Shown here: positions 1 through 11,998 of the stretch, piece after piece
Layout: every line of letters begins with the position of its first letter
Numbering within the stretch: position 1 is the stretch's first letter
DNA from: Limnanthes douglasii subsp. nivea
Lineage: Eukaryota > Streptophyta > Magnoliopsida > Brassicales > Limnanthaceae
Length of the DNA stretch: 64,000 bases
Assembly: GCA_036936605.1 (NCBI GenBank)
Contig: JAUPFV010000002.1
Coordinates: 322,044,893-322,108,892 of the forward strand
Direction: 5' to 3'
Program-made: the position numbers and the translations under genes
The notes under the pieces: generated by a model
The model's input: only the letters and a program-made list of their open reading frames with translations
The model's database searches: none
What the model was told of the DNA's origin: nothing

Positions 1-926
1 TTAATAATAACGAACTCAAACTTGCGAACCTGAGAAGTTTCAAAGTAAAGATGAAAGAAATGTTTCACATGATAGATTTGGGTCTATTAAGTTTTTATGT
101 GGGAATTGATGTTAAACATAGGTCTGATCATATAACTTTGAGACAAAGAAGTTATGCAGAAAAGGATTTTGTAGAAAATAGGAATGATGAGTTGTAAATC
201 ATGTCGTGTACTAATTGAATCAAGGCTAAATCTAAGCAAGACTGATGGAAATCCATCCGTTGATGTAACAATGTATCGCAGTGTCATTGAGAGTTTGAGG
301 TACTTAGTCTATACTAGACCTGATATATCATTTGTTGTTGGAGTGGCTAGCCATTTCATCGAAAAACCTTCTATAAAACATATGAGTGCTATAAAGCAAA
401 ATCATCGATATATAAAGGGCACACTCAACTTCTGTTTGAAGTATGTGAAAAGAGAACAACAATATCTAGAGTTGATTGGGTATGCTGATAGTGATTTGCT
501 AGCGACATTGATAATCAGAAAAGTATCTTTGCTGAACAGTGATCGGATTAGTTGGAATTTAGAAAAACACAAGGTTGTAGCACCGTCTTCATGTGAAGCT
601 GAATTTGTTGCTGCTTCTGCAGGAGCTTTCCAAGCAATGTGGCTCAAGAGGTTGCCGGAAGAGTTATGCGAAATTAAAGTTGAAATAGTTAGTTTGCGAG
701 TTGATAACAAGTCTGCAATTGCTTTAGCAGAGAACCTAGTCTTCCATGGAAAAAGTAAACACGTAGATATCAAGATTCTTTTTTACATGATTTCCTGAAA
801 CAAGGAATCCTTGATATTGCGCATGTCAACACAAAAGAATGACTTGTAGATTTGTTTACCAAGCCATTCTTGCGTGACAGATTCGAGTTCTTAAGAGATA
901 TAACTAGTGTTCAACTTGAAGCTTGA
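1..926 (+). pseudogene. Ty1-copia RT/RNase H C-terminal remnant
   Basis: This is the 3' end of a copia pol polyprotein gene, cut by the window edge. Seen: an RT stretch with the copia 'HMIDLGLLSFYVGIDV' pattern near bases 66-115, then an open stretch 184-798 with 'YTRPDISFVVGVASHF' (end of RT), 'YADSDL', 'SCEAEFVAAS' and 'DNKSAIALAEN' (RNase H), then 'FHGKSKHVDI' and, in another frame, the tail 'LVDLFTKPF'. At least two frame changes and several stops break it. Known for the family: RT copies the element RNA and RNase H removes the RNA strand. The coding tail stops just before a polypurine tract and an LTR, the normal copia order. It cannot make a working protein. Confidence 0.88.
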
Positions 927-940
927 GTTACGAGATTAAG

Positions 941-949
941 AGGGAGAAA
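941..949 (+). other. Polypurine tract of copia element
   Basis: AGGGAGAAA directly abuts TGTTGG, the start of the LTR. This is the plus-strand primer position expected between copia pol and the 3' LTR. Confidence 0.75.
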
Positions 950-1145
950 TGTTGGCATAATTAATATAATCTCGTATCTTATTTATATGTATGTAGTTAT
1001 ATTTTATTAGTTTTCGCTATAAATTATGTGTAGTTGTAACTGCCTCCGTAAATTTCAGGTTTCTATGTATATGTAATTTGATCAAATTGAATGGATTCAG
1101 AATTTCAGGAAACCAAATTCTCTTAAATTTATTTTCTTCAGAACA
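950..1145 (+). repeat. 3' LTR of the copia remnant (about 196 bp)
   Basis: The LTR starts TGTTGG right after the polypurine tract and ends ...CAGAACA, so its ends form the inverted pair TGTT/AACA. It contains a TATAAAT-type box near 1020. The 5' partner lies outside the window, so the outer boundary rests only on the terminal motif. Confidence 0.6.
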
Positions 1146-1183
1146 CTCCTAGATACCTAAAGTTATCAAAGTATAATCATCAC

Positions 1184-1760
1184 TTTAGATCATGTGTAGT
1201 ATTTACTTCATTCTTCATTAAAGACTAAAGAGGCTACTCAAGTACAACCAATGAAGAATAAAAGAATTTCGAATCTAGGAGTAAGAAAAAATAAATTAGT
1301 AAATAGTAAAAAAATAGTTAGCAAACCTACCAAATGTTAGTTTTACTCTCTCCTTTCATAAATGTATATTTTAATCCTCAAATGAGGTTTTAGCCTACGA
1401 AGGTTTTTAATGAGACATGAACATTTTGCTTCTAACAAAAACCGATATGTCTCCAATAATAGTTCGGTTATGAGAAATTAAAATAAATAAGCCTTAAAAA
1501 TATTAAGTGTCTAAACGAAGATGTGAAGTCAGATATTCGGCTAACGTTAAAAGATGCTTAAGCCAAAGTCAGTAGATGGTTTGGACAATTAAAACTAGGC
1601 CGTCTTTGTTACTCGCACAAGAACTTAGAGGGCTAATGTTAAGGATATAAATGATTTGGCCGTCTTCGATTTCAAATCTACTTAGCCTTTCCTAACCATT
1701 CTAACGAAATACAAATTTAATAGTGAAGATATTTTAATTTTGATCTCTAAATGAAACGAT
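1184..1760. repeat. Repeat S, copy 1 (LTR-like, non-coding)
   Basis: This stretch matches 50816-51330 in order and orientation with moderate divergence. Shared anchors include ATCATGTGTAGTA, TAATGTTAGTTTTA-type, TTTTAATCCTCAA and a TATAAAT box near the end (about 1651 here, 51286 there). No reading frame is recognisable. The late TATA box suggests a retrotransposon LTR or leader, but no TG/CA ends or adjacent PBS could be placed. Bases 1761-1833 link it to repeat R without a clear feature. Confidence 0.6.
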
Positions 1761-3328
1761 GGGTTTAAAATTATAGTTATGATTAGAAATCATTTTTAGT
1801 AGTTTCGTCCACCATTTCATCCTCCAAAATTTCAGTAATATTGCATCATTAGGAGATACTGATACCACGTGCTACCCACTGTGCTAGACCCCATATTTTT
1901 TAGTCATTTAGGCTGTATTTTGTTTCTAATTACGATGTCATATTACATTCATGTCTAGCCCATGTATGTTCTTATCTCCTACTTCAGGTATTCTTTCATC
2001 CTTGTGGATTTTGGATTCTCGTATGGCTCGTCATATGTTAACTTACATGTTATACTTTCTTTAATTCTCATATATTACTGGTCTATTTTTATATATGTCA
2101 GTGTTACATGAATATCGGTAGAGAGTGTTGGTTCTATTGCTACCTCTCGCATATCAATCACTGATATTTTCTACATTCTCAACCTTATTTTAAATATTAT
2201 TTTGTGCACTCAATTTTTCTAAGTTTGGCAATTGTGTATTTTTTCTTTTGCTTTATTTGAAACTCTTTCCGTCCTGAACATCGCTAGTAAACATTCATCA
2301 AACCAAATATGCTAGATCATCTTAAATTAATTTTATCAAAAACAAATGCAGAACATAATATTTTCTAAACAAAGTTCTCCTTTATTATTAGATCATTTGT
2401 AGTCGTACTTTTTAAATCTTCATGTTAAGTAATGCCAACTACATATGTATCAACAGTATTAATTTTGATCCATCCTTAACTTTTATGTTTTACAAAAACA
2501 AATTTGATTTTATATTCACATATTTTTTAAAAGATATATTTTTTAAATAAAAAAAATTGATTTTCTTTCTATGTATTATTTAAAACATATATTAAATATT
2601 AGTTTTCATTTTTTTATTTTCTCGAGTATATTCTAAAAATACTTTTTAGATAATAAATTTAATTTTATTTCATGCATTTTTTTTTATAAAAATTGATTTT
2701 ATTTCTAATAGTTTTTCATGTATCTTTTAAAATATCTTTTAAATACTGGAATTGATTTTGTTATATGATTATATCATATTTTTAAAATATATTTTAAAAT
2801 AATATGTTAAAATTTATTTTTATTCTTATAATATTTTTTTTATATTGGGTAACAAACTATTAAAATGGAAATAAAAAAATTTAAAAAATTAAAAGAAAAT
2901 GAAAAATGGAAGAGAAAAAAAAACATTATTTCATGGTTTTGTTAAGTGACTCTAAGAATTTAAAAAATACACTAAAAATATTAAATTGTTTTAATTAAGT
3001 TGTACTTTAACTCATTTAGTGGAGTAAATTTTGGAAGTGTATACTCGAATCTATAATCAAAACTAATCAAGAAACCTAACATTCAAATCAACTCAGAAAA
3101 ATAAAACAAACACGAACTCGTGAAAACCTAATACTCGAATCAACTCTATTACATGGATTACTTTTTCGTGGAGAGACCGAATACTCGAATTGCCTTTATG
3201 TGAGACTTGGAAATAAAAAGAGTGGTTGTGAGATTTGGATAGGTAATGCCTCTTTTGTTGGTTGTGAAAGATTTAGATTGAGTGTTTTGATGGTTATAAT
3301 GCGGGCTTATGGTGGAGTCGTTTTTTTT

Positions 3329-3343
3329 GAAATGCCATATTTT
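3329..3343 (+). repeat. Target-site duplication, left of SINE
   Basis: GAAATGCCATATTTT is repeated exactly at 3568-3582. R copies C2, C3 and C5 have a single related site (GGAAATG.TATATTTTGTGG) here with no insertion. Confidence 0.92.
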
Positions 3344-3567
3344 TTTTATTTTTTTTTCGGAGGGAACCCGCAGCCGCTACTCAGAGTGCAATGAGTGCGC
3401 ACAGGGTAAACCCTCAGTCTGATGCGATAGCCTGCAAACCAACGCCAGAAGGTAAACCACCCAAGGTGACAGGCTCAGCCGAGAAAGCGTATGCAGAGGG
3501 ACTCGAACTCATGACCTTTTGGTTATAAGAATGTCATGCTCAACCAACTCGGCTACCCCTTGGGGGC
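3344..3567 (-). mobile_element. tRNA-derived SINE, Au-SINE-like (224 bp)
   Basis: Read on the minus strand it begins with a tRNA-like head. Box A TAGCCGAGTTGG is the complement of 3544-3555; box B GTTCGAGTCCC is the complement of 3498-3508. These are internal RNA polymerase III promoter elements. The body has TTTGCAGGCTA, GTGCGCAC and GCGGCTGCGGGTTCCCT, matching what I know of the plant Au SINE 3' region, then an A-rich tail (the T-run at 3344-3357). Exact 15-bp target duplications flank it, and paralogous R copies show the empty site. SINEs are non-autonomous and move with LINE enzymes. The tRNA-like part is not a functional tRNA gene. Confidence 0.9.
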
Positions 3568-3582
3568 GAAATGCCATATTTT
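3568..3582 (+). repeat. Target-site duplication, right of SINE
   Basis: Second exact copy of GAAATGCCATATTTT. It resumes the R sequence (TTGTAGTTGTGACATTTGG) seen uninterrupted in the other copies. Confidence 0.92.
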
Positions 3583-4108
3583 GTAGTTGTGACATTTGGG
3601 TTTTTGGGGTAATAATTAATTTTGTTGGATAATATTTAGAGATTTATGTTCATTTGACCGATTAGTTTGGCAAGTTAATATTTGTGAGATATAATTGGTA
3701 GTAAATTAGTAACTATTTATTTTCTAATTAACTAAAGTAATAATAATAATAAATAAATATTTACAACTTCCAGTTAGTTGCAATTAAGTGGTATTTATTG
3801 TCATATAACACTATAGTAATTTTATTCTTACATTTGACTTAATAGGTAAAAAACAGTATTGTTGAAGTTTGTTATAAATTGATCGCTAATGGCAATCAAC
3901 TTTTGCAACAAAGTTATTGTTTGGTTGTAAAAAACTATTTTTCCAATAATTTGTGAACATAAAAAGAAATTAGATTATTAGTTACCACATGAGGAAGTAT
4001 AATCTACTAAATTTATGACCACGATTTTATATGTGAAACAACATCATAAACCGTTACAGATTATAATTGAAATTATTAATGTCGTCATAACTCAATTATA
4101 TCTCTATG

Positions 4109-4111
<3 letters not shown>

Positions 4112-4167
<56 letters not shown>
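4112..4167. repeat. (TA)n microsatellite
   Basis: An uninterrupted TA run of about 56 bp. C3 and C5 have only about five units at the same point (28157-28166, 40149-40158) and C2 has none clearly. Confidence 0.95.
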
Positions 4168-4171
<4 letters not shown>

Positions 4172-4899
4172 CGGTATAATTCACTAATCCAACTTAATAA
4201 TTCAACTTAACGTTTGACTATTGTTTCATAAGAAAAATGTGAATCTTGTCAACGAATTCAATTACATGGAGGGTACAATATATTTAATTTGTGTATATAA
4301 AGCTTCCACTGAAGATGAACAAACAAAATCATATATTTTATCTCTAAAAACTCATTTGAATAGTTTTTCGGATGTAGCTTTTCTAAAAACGTAATCACTG
4401 TAGTTATAATGTCTTTAATGAACATCCATAAACTTCAAATAAAATAGATGTTTAGTTAGACAATAAGCATATTCTTCACACTTATTAACAATTTTATCTT
4501 CAATACCTTTAGAAACTTTCTTAATAAATTATTTTAAATTAAGAATTGGGTAACAAAGACAATATGAATGACATACATCAAGAAAGCTAGACTGAATAGA
4601 TGTGATAATACTCGAAATATAAAAATTAACTTTATATCTAACAAGTTTGGATTTAGAAATATCAAAACATATAGCAAATTACTTGAATATTTTGAAAAAT
4701 AAATTGGAAACAATGGTATAAACATTGATGGATTAATTATATCCAAATTTAAATAAAGTTATTTTTATCCTTTACATATCAATAATTACCATGACTAATA
4801 TTTTTATAAATTCGGCTATCATTACCGTAATTAAGCATTTATTCCATTTGGAGGAGAACCATATAAAATTCCAAACACACACATCATGGATTTTCTTAA

Positions 4900-5745
4900 A
4901 TTTTATGGCATATTTAAATTTGATGGAGTAGCGAACATAAAATCAAACAACTATTTTGTATATTATCTCTTTGAGATAAATCTAATGGTTAGTTGATGTT
5001 ACTGCAAACCAAAGTAAAAAACAATCCATAAATTAGTTTAATTTTTTACAATGTTTTCCATCAATAATTAGATTATAAAAGTACATCCTCAATTATGTCT
5101 AATATGAAAATAAATCACTTTACGAGATATAATAAACTTTCTATAAGTTGTTAAGAAGTTGTCTTTCTTATGAACTACAAATTTGGATGCAAATTAAACT
5201 TTTTATAATGGTTTAATACCTAATTACCTATTTATAGTAAATGAAGCTATCAAAGGTTTGATTAAAAATAAGATACTTGAAGATGTCTATAAACTTATTG
5301 AAGTCATGTCAAACAACAATTACTCATCAAAATGAATTTTTAAAACACCAAGACAAAGAGAGGAAAAAAAGTTAGGAAGATGCACTAGATAAATTCATAG
5401 AGACTACAGACAGGTGGTTTGAGAAATCCAAGATTTATATAAAGAAGTTCCAATATTTTACTCAAATTCATAGTACAATAATCTAATATCTTAAATTCTA
5501 ATTTGACTAGAGCAGTAGTATGTTGTTGCCGAAATCTCATGAAGATTATTTTAATAAATTAAAAAAACTTCAACGATTAGGGATCATATCACTTTTACAA
5601 GTGTTATCGCCTCAAGTGATAAAAAAATGCAAGATAATATTGAAGATGAAGAAAATATAGATAACATAATACCTAAATTTAAGGAAGATATTAAATATCA
5701 TGATTTTGGCACACATAAAAACTTATTTTAAATCATTTTTCTCTT
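4900..5745 (+). pseudogene. Ty3-gypsy gag remnant in R copy C1
   Basis: Translated fragments follow the order of an Athila/Tat-type gag. 'FDGVANIKSN' and a 'YYLFEINL' segment stand where plant gag has its FDGV...RLFPFSL block. After a frame change comes 'TFYNGLIPNYLFIVNEAIKG' followed by 'NKILEDVYKLIEVMSNNNYS' (about 5190-5330), which parallels the plant gypsy FYNGL...EAYELIE.M..NNYQ signature. Known role: gag forms the particle that packages element RNA. The frame is broken by many stops, and no CCHC zinc knuckle could be found. The assignment rests on pattern recognition; a profile search against PF03732 would decide it. Confidence 0.65.
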
Positions 5746-7659
5746 CAACCATTTGATTAAAGACATATTCAACCATGACAATGGCGAACGCATGGGAAAT
5801 CGGTTGTTTCAGATTTGTAATGATTTTCATTGAAGTATGGATGCATTACTATTTTAGACAATTATCAATTGTTTTGACAGTGTGACTTTCAGTTAAGATG
5901 ATTCTAAGATGACCCAATCATCACTTAAAGAAAGCATTGATAAATAATATTCTCCCTACTATTTAAAACAATGGGCATTGTTCATAACTATCAAAAATTA
6001 ATTTGTCACATCGATACTGTTCAGTGTTGCGGCGGTCGTAAAAAAAATTAATTTTTATGTTATTTATTATTTTCGTAATTTTTTTATTTCACTTTATTTA
6101 TTATTTTGTTGTCCTTTTAACTTATAAATATTCTTACATAATGTTTGCATATAGTGTTTTGATTATCATGTAATATTATTTTTTAATATTTTTTGAGTAT
6201 TTTTTTTAAAAAATTATAGATAATGTTTGGTTTTAAGTGCGGGGTAAGAGAATCTTTGTTTAAGAAATATTATATTAATTTCATGATCACGAAAAATATA
6301 AAATTATATATTATAGAATCTTAAAATCTAATTTAGATCTCGCGAATTGTTATTTACTTAGAAAACTAATAACTACATTTTAGATTTGTATTTGATTATT
6401 TGGAAATCATATTTTTTTATGAATAAAATTTTCAAAAAATAAATATGATTAGAGCATTAACAACGGAAGCGTTAAATCATACGTTAAACACTAAACAATC
6501 TACTCGAATGAATATGTTAAGATGGAAGTTAGTTGACGTGAAAGTAATTTTTGCTAACTCACTTGTTAAATTCTCGTAGTGAGTGAGCATATATATCTTT
6601 CGTATTGTGGTGGTTGTTTTTCCTTCTTTTCCTCTTTTGTTTCCTCTATTTGTTATTTTATTTATTAATTAATATCTTTTAACATATCATTAGAGTGAAA
6701 TCAGATTAGTTAGCTAAAAAATAGGTAAACCATATTTGTTTTCTTACGTGTCACTAATAAACGTTTAATTTTAATACGTACGACTGTACAAGCTCTTATG
6801 TTGTGAATATAAATTTACATCATAATTAATATCTTGAAATAATAGATTTTTTCTTAGATAGTAGCTGTCATATAATAAAAATAAACAATGGATGTTTTCA
6901 TAATACTTTATTGAGTAACTAGGCCTCGTGTCTAATCAACATAGAAATTTGTGTGAAAATATAATAAACCCATACGTATTTAGTTTTGTAGCTTATTTAA
7001 TTTCAGTTATTAAATATTTATGGGTATTTTAACACCTAATGCTCTTAACTTACTGGAATAGAAGACAGTTATTCAATATTTTCTAAATGAATTAGTTAGA
7101 AAATTTAAGAAAATTAAACATTGTATAAATGAGCCGAATTTTTTTTTAAAAATCATTATGTTTATTCTTAGTTTAAATACTATTTGGGGTGCTTCATCCT
7201 ATAATTATCCATTGGATGTGGCTCTGGAGTCATCGAATATCACACGAATATATAACAATGATTGGGGAAAATTAAGATCAGATTGTTTATTAAAAAACAA
7301 AAGTATTGGAAGAAAATAATCTCATGTTTGTTTAAATAAATTAAATATTGATTATATATTAATACTTTATTATTTAAAAAATAACTTATATGATTTGGAA
7401 TTTGCTCTTGGTTATACTCTAAAAATGTCTCATACTAGTTGAGATATTTAATTCACTTATATATTGTATATTATTTCAATCTAAGAGATGTGGGACAGCT
7501 GATCAAGTGAATGGTCAAGTTTATTCTTTAACACTCTTCATTAAACTTGATTCGATATAATGGTCATATTATTTTCCATAGTGAGATGTAATGGACATGA
7601 TATTTTCCATAGTGCCATCGCGGATATGGCACCTTGTTAGACACATCGTTTAGAACTTC

Positions 7660-7854
7660 ATTGTGATACCGTGACAGAAAAGTGATAATAATTGATGTGT
7701 TTATTTCAATAAGAATACTGCTTATATATGTATATATACACGGATTATAGAAAGATCTAATTATGACTATAATCAACACATCCAATGATAAGTATGATTA
7801 TAAATAGTAGAGTCAATTTCATTACATTCATGCCTAAATTAGTGTAACCATTCA
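7660..7854 (-). repeat. Inverted copia 5' LTR with PBS-like site, C1
   Basis: Bases 7672-7854 are the reverse complement of the LTR that ends the copia fragment in C3/C5 (33070-33275, 45068-45273). On the minus strand it starts TGAATGGTTACAC and ends CTGTCA. It is followed immediately by CGGTATCACAA (complement of 7661-7671), a decayed initiator-Met PBS. It therefore points away from the copia fragment to its right. Confidence 0.75.
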
Positions 7855-7864
7855 TCCGTATTTA

Positions 7865-8878
7865 TTCTTGGATTACATTACAATAAAATTGTTGAAAAAT
7901 TACCTATTATTCTCATATATGATGATGATATACTATTGACTGGAAATGACTTACATAAAATCAAATTGATGAAGAATTACCTACAATAACATTTTCACAT
8001 TAAAGATCTTGGCGAGTTAAAATATTTTCTAGGTATTGAATTTTCTCGATCTAAGATATGAATATTTATGTATCAAAGATAATATGCATTAAGTATTTTA
8101 CAAGACACAGGATTGTCAGGAGTAAACTCGACAAAAACCTAATACAGCATAATTGGAAATTAATTGATACAGACGGTAAACTACTTCATGACTCGACTAG
8201 ATATCAAAGACTGGTTGGCAAGGTAAATATATTTGACAGCGACCATGACTTATATTATGTACTCAGTGCGTACATTAAGCAAATTTATGGGAGCACCTAA
8301 GAAGCCACACTGGGAAGCAGTGTTAAGAGTCCTCTGTTACATTAAGAAATCACATGGTCTAGGTCTTTTTTCATCGAAAAATAATATGACATTAGTGAGT
8401 TTTATATACAGACTGGAGTGCATGCCGTATGTCAAACAAGTACGTTTCTGGTTACTGTGTTTTTCTTGGCTCATCACTCATATCATGGAAATCAAAGAAA
8501 CAGGCTAATGTTTCACGATCATTTGTGGAATCAGATTATAGAGCAATGTAAAATACTATGTTGGAATTAACCTAGTAAAGATACATGTAAAGATTTGAAG
8601 GCCGACTTGGATAAACCGGCATTATTGTTTTGTGATAATAAAATGGATTTATATATTACGGCCCATCCAGTTTTTCATTAGCGTACTAAGTACATAGGCA
8701 TTGATTGTCATATAATTCGAGAAAAACTTCAAGCGGAAATAATTCATCCATGCTATATTTTAATATAAAGATGTACTTGGCAGATATATTTTTACTAAAG
8801 CACTTAAGAAAGATGAATTTAATTTTTTATGTAGCAAGTTGGGACTCCTTGATTTACACTCTCCAACTTGAGAGAGGT
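7865..8878 (+). pseudogene. copia RT/RNase H fragment in R copy C1
   Basis: Seen: 'ILIYDDDILLTGND' (the RT catalytic YVDD box altered to YDDD) and 'HFHIKDLGELKYFLGIEFSR' across a stop. Next come 'STRYQRLVGKV' (about 8202), an RNase H region with 'GYCVFLGSSLISWKSKKQAN' recovered by frame change near 8450-8510, 'RTKYIGIDCHIIREKLQ' (about 8685) and a tail matching ADIFTKAL..DEF...LGLLDLHSPT (about 8778-8870). Several stops and frameshifts make it non-functional. Protease, integrase and the start of RT are absent, so this is a 3' fragment of copia pol. The same fragment sits in C3 and C5. Confidence 0.85.
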
Positions 8879-8927
8879 TGCTAAAATATCTTTGTATTTA
8901 TTGTAAAGTAACCGTAGAATAAAAGTA

Positions 8928-8979
8928 GTATGAGTAGTATTTTTATTAAAATAAACACATCACTTTTGATCATTTTTTT
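8928..8979 (+). repeat. Deleted 3' LTR remnant, C1
   Basis: Only the last part of the direct-orientation LTR survives here (GTAGTATTTTTATTAAAATAAACACATCAC). The first ~150 bp present in C3/C5 are missing. Confidence 0.6.
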
Positions 8980-10002
8980 GAATGACTTCTTTAAAATATC
9001 CATCAAATAACTTGTGATGGGAGGATTTCATTAGATTCCATTAATATTCTTAAATTTAAAAGTTGTGGTCTTACTACATTCATTTTTTTTAAGTTTAGAA
9101 CTTATGGTCTTATTATATTTATTTTGTGTGATAGTTTAATTAACTTTTGTTCGAGACCGGAAAAATAATAATTGTGGAGTATCTTTATTAATGTATATTT
9201 ATCATTGATTTTTATATTTTTATATTAACTTGTTAATTAGTTTCGTTGATAAATGAATAAATACTCTAACAAGTGGTTATTTTGAATTTTATAATCTATT
9301 TCATGGTTAATTAAAAGAAATTGACCAAAAAAACTAAAAATGAGTCTAAATAGAAGTAAAAGGTTCAATAAAAAAGACAAAAGAATAAGACTTACTAAAT
9401 AAATATATACGTGTATTATAACATAGATATGGACTATATGTATTATTTATTAATACCAATCAATTTATCTATAAATAATGGGCAAAGTACAAAAAGAGAA
9501 TTGATGCGTGGCTTTTTCTTTCACAAAAACATTAGAGGAGAAGGAAAACAAAATACATAACATTTTAATCGATAAATTTTATTTATATTTTAGTAAATAT
9601 ATTTCGTTCCAAAAAATAAATCTCATTTCGTATGCTCAAACGAAAGCATAAAATATACAACAAATTCCAATAGACCAAAATATGAGACTCCATCAAGAAA
9701 AACAAAGATTTTTTAAAGTTTAACACAAATCTAAGACGATAAAACCCCATTTTTAGACAATAAATGGCTTCATCAAGAGCATTGAAAGCTTATAAAGTCT
9801 TTGATAATAAAAAATATTTGAGGATTGGGTATCATTCATTAAAAACGAAATTGCTCCATCACGAACATTAAGGTTTCATAAATTTTATAATAATGAGAGG
9901 AAGAATTCTATAAAAAATAAAGTGTTCCATTAGAGACATTGAAGTGCTCTATCAGAGACATCAAAATGTAATCCTTTGATAGAAAAGCAAGCTTCAACTG
10001 TT

Positions 10003-11151
10003 TCAAAATTTTAGTCAGTTTATGATTTGAAATTTTAACCGTTTTGGACATAAACCTGTTTTACAGTTGGAGTATTTTGGTTGAATAAATAAGCATGGTT
10101 CTGTAACAGAAAAAAACAACAAAAATATTCATTCTCGTTGTTCAAATGTATACGCTCTGATTTTATCCCGTTGAAAATTTTGGAGAACCACCAAAATAAT
10201 TTCAATCTAAAATTGTTAAAACAAGACTTCAGAGTTTATCCGAAAATCTCTAAACAAAATTCCCAACAAAATATTGAAATTATATGTTCTTGTTTTATGA
10301 AGATGTTCTTGTTTTATGCAAAGATGTGGATGAAGATTCGAATGAAGAATTTTTTTGTCATCTTTAAGAGAATTCATAATCAAGTATCAAAACATTGGAT
10401 ATATGGTATCATCTTCCTGTAAGTTTTTCTCCCTGACTTTTACTAATGGATGAAAATGGTGATAATTTCTGAATTTTTTTTAAATTCTGTAAATGATACA
10501 CGCACTGAAAATACTTGAACTAATTGGATATACGAAGAAAGCGTATTTTGGTTTTTTGTATATATACTTGTCATGTGGCTTTAATAAGTTGTTATTGCGG
10601 TAATGAAGTTTCATTGGGTAATAAAGTCTCAACATATAATCTTCCTTAACGAATTAAGACAAATGAACTTTAATTTTAAAAGACATATAATCTATTTACA
10701 ATAAGAAAAACTGTTAGAGAATAACTGCTTCATGCAGTTGTAGTTCTTGTTTACATGCACTGGATAATAGAATACTAGATGCATAAAATTTGCACGACAT
10801 TTCCTTTAAGTAAGTAATAAAGTACTAATCTAAGGATTTATTTAGATTTTATGCTTTTACGCTTTTGAGTAATAATAAAAGTATGCTAGTGACTGCCTTT
10901 TATGCAAGTTAGTGTTTTTATAATTTAATAAACACGTTGTTTCATGAGAATGACTATTCAGTAGTTTGATGTTGTTAAACCATAATAAATATTCAGTGTA
11001 AGATTTTTACACATGTGGAGCCAATGACAAATATTAACAGTTGTAACTTGCAAGATTTGAAAGAAATTAAAACTTGCATGGTAAGATTTCCTATGGCATG
11101 CCTAAATATATCCTAGAACTTTTGATTAAATATATATATAAATAGGGATGT
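10003..11151. other. Unassigned AT-rich stretch
   Basis: The sequence leaves repeat R at about 10002. A 94-codon open stretch at 10138-10422 begins at a non-ATG codon, has low-complexity composition and matches no family I know. No LTR ends, PBS or coding motif was found. It is probably decayed transposon DNA, but that is inference. Confidence 0.4.
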
Positions 11152-11448
11152 ACTAGGCATACGATTTTGTCGATCCTATGTTTGTAATTGCATGTAATTT
11201 TTACCGTAAATAAGAATAAGTTAAAGGTAATTTCTTATGGAATTAATAATTGCTGGTTGAAATGGTCATACCAAGTCCATTCCAATGTCGAATTACTAGG
11301 CATATGGTTTTGTCGATCCTATGTTTGTAATTGCATGTAATTTTTACCGTAAATAAGAATTAGGTTAAAGGCAATTTCTTATGAAATTAAAAATAATCAT
11401 TCGACGTTCTCTAGAGGCTATATGCAATAGTCCTACCAAGTCCATTCC
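11152..11448. repeat. 143-bp tandem repeat, two copies
   Basis: ACTAGGCATA.GGTTTTGTCG-type sequence starts at 11152 and again at 11295. Both copies continue through GTTTGTAATTGCATGTAA, TTTTTACCGTAAATAAGAAT and end near CCAAGTCCATTCC (11270 and 11437). No coding content. It lies just downstream (in element direction) of the truncated gypsy integrase. Confidence 0.85.
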
Positions 11449-11464
11449 TTATCTATAAAAAGGA

Positions 11465-11720
11465 GTAGCTTCAGAAATAATCGTAGGAAGAACTACTGGT
11501 TTGTGAATATAATTTGCAAACCGTCAACAAATATCACAACCTCGAACTAAAACTTTAGCATCATTCATAATTGAAGTCCAATAATATCATGCAACTAAAA
11601 CCCTACGCGTCAAAGACTTAAACCCACAACGAGCTAAACCTTTACTTTCATGCAACTCATATAAAATTTCCTCAGACTTTTGCTTACCCAAACAAGACAA
11701 CAATTGGCTACTTAACGATT
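11465..11720 (-). pseudogene. gypsy integrase zinc-binding domain remnant
   Basis: Minus-strand translation gives 'EEILYELHESKGLARCGFKS', then 'YYWTSIMNDAKVLVRGCDIC', then 'RFANYIHKPVV'. This is the H2C2 zinc-binding N-terminal domain of a plant gypsy integrase (pattern H...G.L..R....YYW..M..DA...V..C..C.RFA). The catalytic DDE core is not present further left, so the element is truncated here. A stop lies before YYW and another after the last Cys. It continues in order from the RNase H to its right, as gypsy (RT-RH-INT) requires. Confidence 0.78.
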
Positions 11721-11998
11721 TTTTTTTGTATTAGACTCCTTCTAACATAACATAACCATGGACCGTGTACCTTAACTTTTTAGCCATTTGTGTATCTTGA
11801 GGTAACATACCTCTTAGTAAAAAAATTAAGGATATCAGACCTCCTATCACTTCGAATTATGTCTGGAGTAACAAATATTTCCTCAACATATTTATATTGT
11901 TTTGACCATGTTAAAATTGAAGGACTTACTTGTAGCTATATCCATCGATATTCATCAGTATAAGAAATTGTTGCCAAAGAATCAACAACTATATTATA

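Larger units (their letters stand above)
1834..10002 (+). repeat. Repeat family R, copy C1 (most complete)
   Basis: The left boundary is shared with C2 at 21398 (AGTAAT.TTGCATCATTAGG) and the right boundary with C3 at about 34282 (CAAGCTTCAA.TGTTTC). In order it holds an AT-rich non-coding 5' third, a decayed gypsy gag (about 4900-5745), a non-coding stretch with the conserved ATTAGAGCATTAACAACGGA (6449), short ORFs (about 7020-7320), and a copia RT/RNase H fragment between opposed LTRs (7672-8979). It ends in an AT-rich tail with repeated 'GACATTAAGG/GACATTGAAG' units. It is best read as a composite gypsy-derived repeat that captured copia sequence. It is the most diverged of the large copies and lies outside the duplicated block. 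Confidence 0.85.

Noticed and set aside
402..773. 123-codon minus-strand ORF
   Set aside because: Antisense shadow of the copia RNase H frame on the plus strand.
3498..3555. tRNA-like box A and box B on the minus strand
   Set aside because: They are the promoter head of the SINE; no cloverleaf or 3' acceptor pairing, and the sequence continues into the SINE body with target duplications.
7564..7785. 73-codon minus-strand ORF, with relatives at 31680-31877 and 43678-43875
   Set aside because: It reads across the inverted LTR, PBS and leader; no protein similarity and no conservation of the start.
10138..10422. 94-codon ORF
   Set aside because: Non-ATG start, low-complexity AT-driven composition, no recognised domain and no second copy.
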